From positions 1 through 64,000 of the forward strand of contig JBBELK010001401.1 in the NCBI GenBank assembly GCA_037783545.1: a stretch of 64,000 bases of DNA, written 5' to 3'. The stretch comes from Henricia sp. BOLD:AAB3569 (taxonomy: Eukaryota; Echinodermata; Asteroidea; Spinulosida; Echinasteridae). The notes under the pieces were generated by a model. That model saw nothing but the letters and a program-made list of their open reading frames with translations. It was not told where the DNA came from and ran no database searches. Position numbers and translations under genes: made by a program. Of the stretch, positions 60,027-64,000 are shown one piece after another (position 1 is the first letter of the stretch; the number at the start of each line of letters is the position of its first letter).

Positions 60027-63000
60027 GATTTCGTTCAATGTCGACCGGCGGAGTCCTGGCTCGCTCTGGGCGGGGCTTTCGGGGGATTTCAATGGGCCGA
60101 TTTCGTTCAATGTCGACCGGCGGAGTCCTGGCTCGCTCTGGGCGGGGCTTTCGGGGGATTTCAATGGGCCGATTTCGTTCAATGTCGACCGGCGGAGTCC
60201 TGGCTCGCTCCGGGCGGGGCTTTTGGGGGATTTCAATGGGCCGATTTCGTTCAATGTCGACCGGGGGAGTCCTGGCTCGCTCTGGGCGGGGCTTTTGGGG
60301 GATTTCAATGGGCCGATTTCGTTCAATGTCGACCGGCGGAGTCCTGGCTCGCTCCGGGCGGGGCTTTCGGGGGATTTCAATGGGCCGATTTCGTTCAATG
60401 TCGACCGGCGGAGTCCTGGCTCGCTCCGGGCGGGGCTTTCGGGGGATTTCAATGGGCCGATTTCGTTCAATGTCGACCGGGGGAGTCCTGGCTCGCTCCG
60501 GGCGGGGCTTTCGGGGGATTTCAATGGGCCGATTTCGTTCAATGTCGACCGGCGGAGTCCTGGCTCGCTCTGGGCGGGGCTTTCGGGGGATTTCAATGGG
60601 CCGATTTCGTTCAATGTCGACCGGCGGAGTCCTGGCTCGCTCCGGGCGGGGCTTTTGGGGGATTTCAATGGGCCGATTTCGTTCAATGTCGACCGGGGGA
60701 GTCCTGGCTCGCTCTGGGCGGGGCTTTTGGGGGATTTCAATGGGCCGATTTCGTTCAATGTCGACCGGCGGAGTCCTGGCTCGCTCCGGGCGGGGCTTTC
60801 GGGGGATTTCAATGGGCCGATTTCGTTCAATGTCGACCGGGGGAGTCCTGGCTCGCTCCGGGCGGGGCTTTCGGGGGATTTCAATGGGCCGATTTCGTTC
60901 AATGTCGACCGGGGGAGTCCTGGCTCGCTCCGGGCGGGGCTTTCGGGGGATTTCAATGGGCCGATTTCGTTCAATGTCGACCGGGGGAGTCCTGGCTCGC
61001 TCCGGGCGGGGCTTTCGGGGGATTTCAATGGGCCGATTTCGTTCAATGTCGACCGGCGGAGTCCTGGCTCGCTCTGGGCGGGGCTTTCGGGGGATTTCAA
61101 TGGGCCGATTTCGTTCAATGTCGACCGGCGGAGTCCTGGCTCGCTCTGGGCGGGGCTTTCTGGGGATTTCAATGGGCCGATTTCGTTCAATGTCGACCGG
61201 CGGAGTCCTGGCTCGCTCCGGGCGGGGCTTTTGGGGGATTTCAATGGGCCGATTTCGTTCAATGTCGACCGGGGGAGTCCTGGCTCGCTCTGGGCGGGGC
61301 TTTTGGGGGATTTCAATGGGCCGATTTCGTTCAATGTCGACCGGCGGAGTCCTGGCTCGCTCCGGGCGGGGCTTTCGGGGGATTTCAATGGGCCGATTTC
61401 GTTCAATGTCGACCGGCGGAGTCCTGGCTCGCTCCGGGCGGGGCTTTCGGGGGATTTCAATGGGCCGATTTCGTTCAATGTCGACCGGGGGAGTCCTGGC
61501 TCGCTCCGGGCGGGGCTTTCGGGGGATTTCAATGGGCCGATTTCGTTCAATGTCGACCGGCGGAGTCCTGGCTCGCTCTGGGCGGGGCTTTCGGGGGATT
61601 TCAATGGGCCGATTTCGTTCAATGTCGACCGGCGGAGTCCTGGCTCGCTCTGGGCGGGGCTTTCGGGGGATTTCAATGGGCCGATTTCGTTCAATGTCGA
61701 CCGGCGGAGTCCTGGCTCGCTCCGGGCGGGGCTTTTGGGGGATTTCAATGGGCCGATTTCGTTCAATGTCGACCGGGGGAGTCCTGGCTCGCTCCGGGCG
61801 GGGCTTTTGGGGGATTTCAATGGGCCGATTTCGTTCAATGTCGACCGGCGGAGTCCTGGCTCGCTCCGGGCGGGGCTTTCGGGGGATTTCAATGGGCCGA
61901 TTTCGTTCAATGTCGACCGGGGGAGTCCTGGCTCGCTCCGGGCGGGGCTTTCGGGGGATTTCAATGGGCCGATTTCGTTCAATGTCGACCGGGGGAGTCC
62001 TGGCTCGCTCCGGGCGGGGCTTTCGGGGGATTTCAATGGGCCGATTTCGTTCAATGTCGACCGGGGGAGTCCTGGCTCGCTCCGGGCGGGGCTTTCGGGG
62101 GATTTCAATGGGCCGATTTCGTTCAATGTCGACCGGCGGAGTCCTGGCTCGCTCCGGGCGGGGCTTTCGGGGGATTTCAATGGGCCGATTTCGTTCAATG
62201 TCGACCGGGGGAGTCCTGGCTCGCTCCGGGCGGGGCTTTCGGGGGATTTCAATGGGCCGATTTCGTTCAATGTCGACCGGGGGAGTCCTGGCTCGCTCCG
62301 GGCGGGGCTTTCGGGGGATTTCAATGGGCCGATTTCGTTCAATGTCGACCGGGGGAGTCCTGGCTCGCTCCGGGCGGGGCTTTCGGGGGATTTCAATGGG
62401 CCGATTTCGTTCAATGTCGACCGGGGGAGTCCTGGCTCGCTCCGGGCGGGGCTTTCGGGGGATTTCAATGGGCCGATTTCGTTCAATGTCGACCGGGGGA
62501 GTCCTGGCTCGCTCCGGGCGGGGCTTTCGGGGGATTTCAATGGGCCGATTTCGTTCAATGTCGACCGGGGGAGTCCTGGCTCGCTCCGGGCGGGGCTTTC
62601 GGGGGATTTCAATGGGCCGATTTCGTTCAATGTCGACCGGCGGAGTCCTGGCTCGCTCTGGGCGGGGCTTTCGGGGGATTTCAATGGGCCGATTTCGTTC
62701 AATGTCGACCGGCGGAGTCCTGGCTCGCTCTGGGCGGGGCTTTCTGGGGATTTCAATGGGCCGATTTCGTTCAATGTCGACCGGCGGAGTCCTGGCTCGC
62801 TCCGGGCGGGGCTTTTGGGGGATTTCAATGGGCCGATTTCGTTCAATGTCGACCGGGGGAGTCCTGGCTCGCTCTGGGCGGGGCTTTTGGGGGATTTCAA
62901 TGGGCCGATTTCGTTCAATGTCGACCGGCGGAGTCCTGGCTCGCTCTGGGCGGGGCTTTCGGGGGATTTCAATGGGCCGATTTCGTTCAATGTCGACCGG

Positions 63001-63387
63001 CGGAGTCCTGGCTCGCTCCGGGCGGGGCTTTTGGGGGATTTCAATGGGCCGATTTCGTTCAATGTCGACCGGGGGAGTCCTGGCTCGCTCTGGGCGGGGC
63101 TTTTGGGGGATTTCAATGGGCCGATTTCGTTCAATGTCGACCGGCGGAGTCCTGGCTCGCTCCGGGCGGGGCTTTCGGGGGATTTCAATGAGCCGATTTC
63201 GTTCAATGTCGACCGGGGGAGTCCTGGCTCGCTCCGGGCGGGGCTTTCGGGGGATTTCAATGGGCCGATTTCGTTCAATGTCGACCGGGGGAGTCCTGGC
63301 TCGCTCCGGGCGGGGCTTTCGGGGGATTTCAATGGGCCGATTTCGTTCAATGTCGACCGGGGGAGTCCTGGCTCGCTCCGGGCGGGG

Positions 63388-63427
63388 CTTTCGGGGGATT
63401 TCAATGGCTTTCGGGGGATTTCAATGG
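63388..63427 (+). repeat. 20-bp truncated monomer junction, locus 10
   Basis: Direct copies at 63388-63407 and 63408-63427. It pairs with locus 11, but at 308 bp instead of the usual 92 bp. Confidence 0.95.
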
Positions 63428-63695
63428 GCCGATTTCGTTCAATGTCGACCGGGGGAGTCCTGGCTCGCTCCGGGCGGGGCTTTCGGGGGATTTCAATGGG
63501 CCGATTTCGTTCAATGTCGACCGGGGGAGTCCTGGCTCGCTCCGGGCGGGGCTTTCGGGGGATTTCAATGGGCCGATTTCGTTCAATGTCGACCGGGGGA
63601 GTCCTGGCTCGCTCCGGGCGGGGCTTTCGGGGGATTTCAATGGGCCGATTTCGTTCAATGTCGACCGGGGGAGTCCTGGCTCGCTCCGGGCGGGG

Positions 63696-63735
63696 CTTTC
63701 GGGGGATTTCAATGGCTTTCGGGGGATTTCAATGG
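63696..63735 (+). repeat. 20-bp truncated monomer junction, locus 11
   Basis: Direct copies at 63696-63715 and 63716-63735. Four consensus monomers lie between this and locus 10, where the other pairs have one. All following monomers to the window end are consensus, and no 62-bp monomer is seen before the window stops. Confidence 0.95.
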
Positions 63736-64000
63736 GCCGATTTCGTTCAATGTCGACCGGGGGAGTCCTGGCTCGCTCCGGGCGGGGCTTTCGGGGGATT
63801 TCAATGGGCCGATTTCGTTCAATGTCGACCGGGGGAGTCCTGGCTCGCTCCGGGCGGGGCTTTCGGGGGATTTCAATGGGCCGATTTCGTTCAATGTCGA
63901 CCGGGGGAGTCCTGGCTCGCTCCGGGCGGGGCTTTCGGGGGATTTCAATGGGCCGATTTCGTTCAATGTCGACCGGGGGAGTCCTGGCTCGCTCCGGGCG

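Larger units (their letters stand above)
56715..63387 (+). repeat. Longest length-invariant tract (6.7 kb)
   Basis: About 93 consecutive monomers keep exact 72-bp length. Variation is at sites 23, 41 and 54 plus a few local changes: aatgggcgga at 57499, cggccgggg in two adjacent monomers (near 58629 and 58690), tttctgggg near 59144, 61160 and 62744, and caatgagcc near 63188. Runs of consensus monomers are longer than elsewhere. Confidence 0.9.
1..64000 (+). repeat. 72-bp GC-rich satellite array, whole window
   Basis: The window is a continuous head-to-tail array of a 72-bp unit with no inverted copies and no non-satellite insertion. Each unit runs from gatttcgttc through GTCGAC (positions 14-19), a G run (21-25), ctcgctc (34-40), GGGCGGGGC (42-50) and ctttcggggg (50-59) to caatgggcc (64-72). 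The consensus has 46 G/C of 72, with G exceeding C on this strand, and 8 CpGs. The common polymorphic sites are 23 (G/C), 41 (C/T) and 54 (C/T). I infer eukaryotic satellite or macrosatellite DNA from the length and uniformity. I do not recognise the family, so the host species and locus are unassigned. No promoter, RNA gene, replication origin or protein-coding gene was found anywhere in it. Confidence 0.98.

Noticed and set aside
18251-63735. The 20-bp direct repeats as integration or attachment sites
   Set aside because: They consist only of satellite sequence, flank no inserted element and are explained by loss of 52 bp or duplication of 20 bp within a monomer.
1-64000. CRISPR array
   Set aside because: The repeats are 72 bp and contiguous, with no unique spacers. 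The variable sites are single bases inside the unit, and no cas gene is present.
1-64000. CENP-B box in the monomer
   Set aside because: TTCG followed by an A at the right distance occurs (ttcgttcaa and ttcggggga), but the required CGGG does not sit at the correct spacing. After gatttcg it lies 12 bases from TTCG instead of 7. No intact box was found on either strand.
1-64000. Ribosomal DNA spacer subrepeats
   Set aside because: GC-rich SalI-type subrepeats occur in some rDNA spacers, but no rRNA coding sequence or spacer promoter appears in 64 kb, so the idea has no direct support here.
1-64000. Rho-independent terminators or promoters
   Set aside because: The short palindromes (GTCGAC, GAGCTC) have no long stem or T tract. 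No promoter-like arrangement stands apart from the repeat itself.
1-64000. Transposon insertion or target-site duplications
   Set aside because: No non-satellite sequence longer than a few bases interrupts the array, and all length changes are explained by monomer parts.

Overview
The whole 64 kb window is one satellite DNA array and holds no gene that I can support. The repeat unit is 72 bp, head-to-tail, always in the same orientation. There are roughly 870 full-length copies plus 36 derived short copies. No unique sequence, transposon, RNA gene or flanking gene interrupts it, and both window edges cut through the array, so the true array is longer than 64 kb. The unit is about 64% GC and G-rich on the + strand (28 G, 18 C). 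It carries 8 CpG dinucleotides, a GTCGAC (SalI) site and a GGGCGGGGC GC-box core. An array this long and uniform points to constitutive heterochromatin (centromeric, pericentromeric, subtelomeric or a GC-rich microchromosome or sex chromosome) of a eukaryote. Two of the three common polymorphisms are CpG to TpG changes, which fits a genome with cytosine methylation. The species and chromosomal site cannot be named from the sequence.

Numbering starts at the G of gatttcgttc. Most variation lies at three biallelic sites: position 23 (G/C), 41 (C/T) and 54 (C/T). The order of these alleles along the array works as a barcode that exposes larger duplications.

Layout: 1-7387 is a divergent zone with frequent 1-bp indels. 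7388-10521 is a regular 72-bp tract. 10522-11465 is a second indel cluster. 11466-18250 is regular. From 18251 to the right edge the array has higher-order structure, marked by two derived units: a 20-bp truncated monomer (18 copies) and a rearranged 62-bp monomer with a GAGCTC (SacI) site (18 copies). In six places they sit at a fixed 404-bp spacing. Large tandem duplications are visible: 5,564 bp (23501-33974), 2,920 bp (31821-37186) and 5,081 bp (41806-52469, with a partial third copy at 55997-58266). Smaller ones have offsets of 720, 1,080 and 1,944 bp. The right part (56.7-64 kb) is the most homogeneous and includes 12 consecutive identical monomers at 59163-60026.

Because 72 is divisible by 3 and the consensus has no stop codon in five of six frames, very long open frames exist on both strands (one exceeds 10,000 codons, 2368-32910). 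They are judged non-coding: the array slides through all three forward frames, the common polymorphisms are not synonymous in any one frame, and nothing resembling a gene boundary is present.
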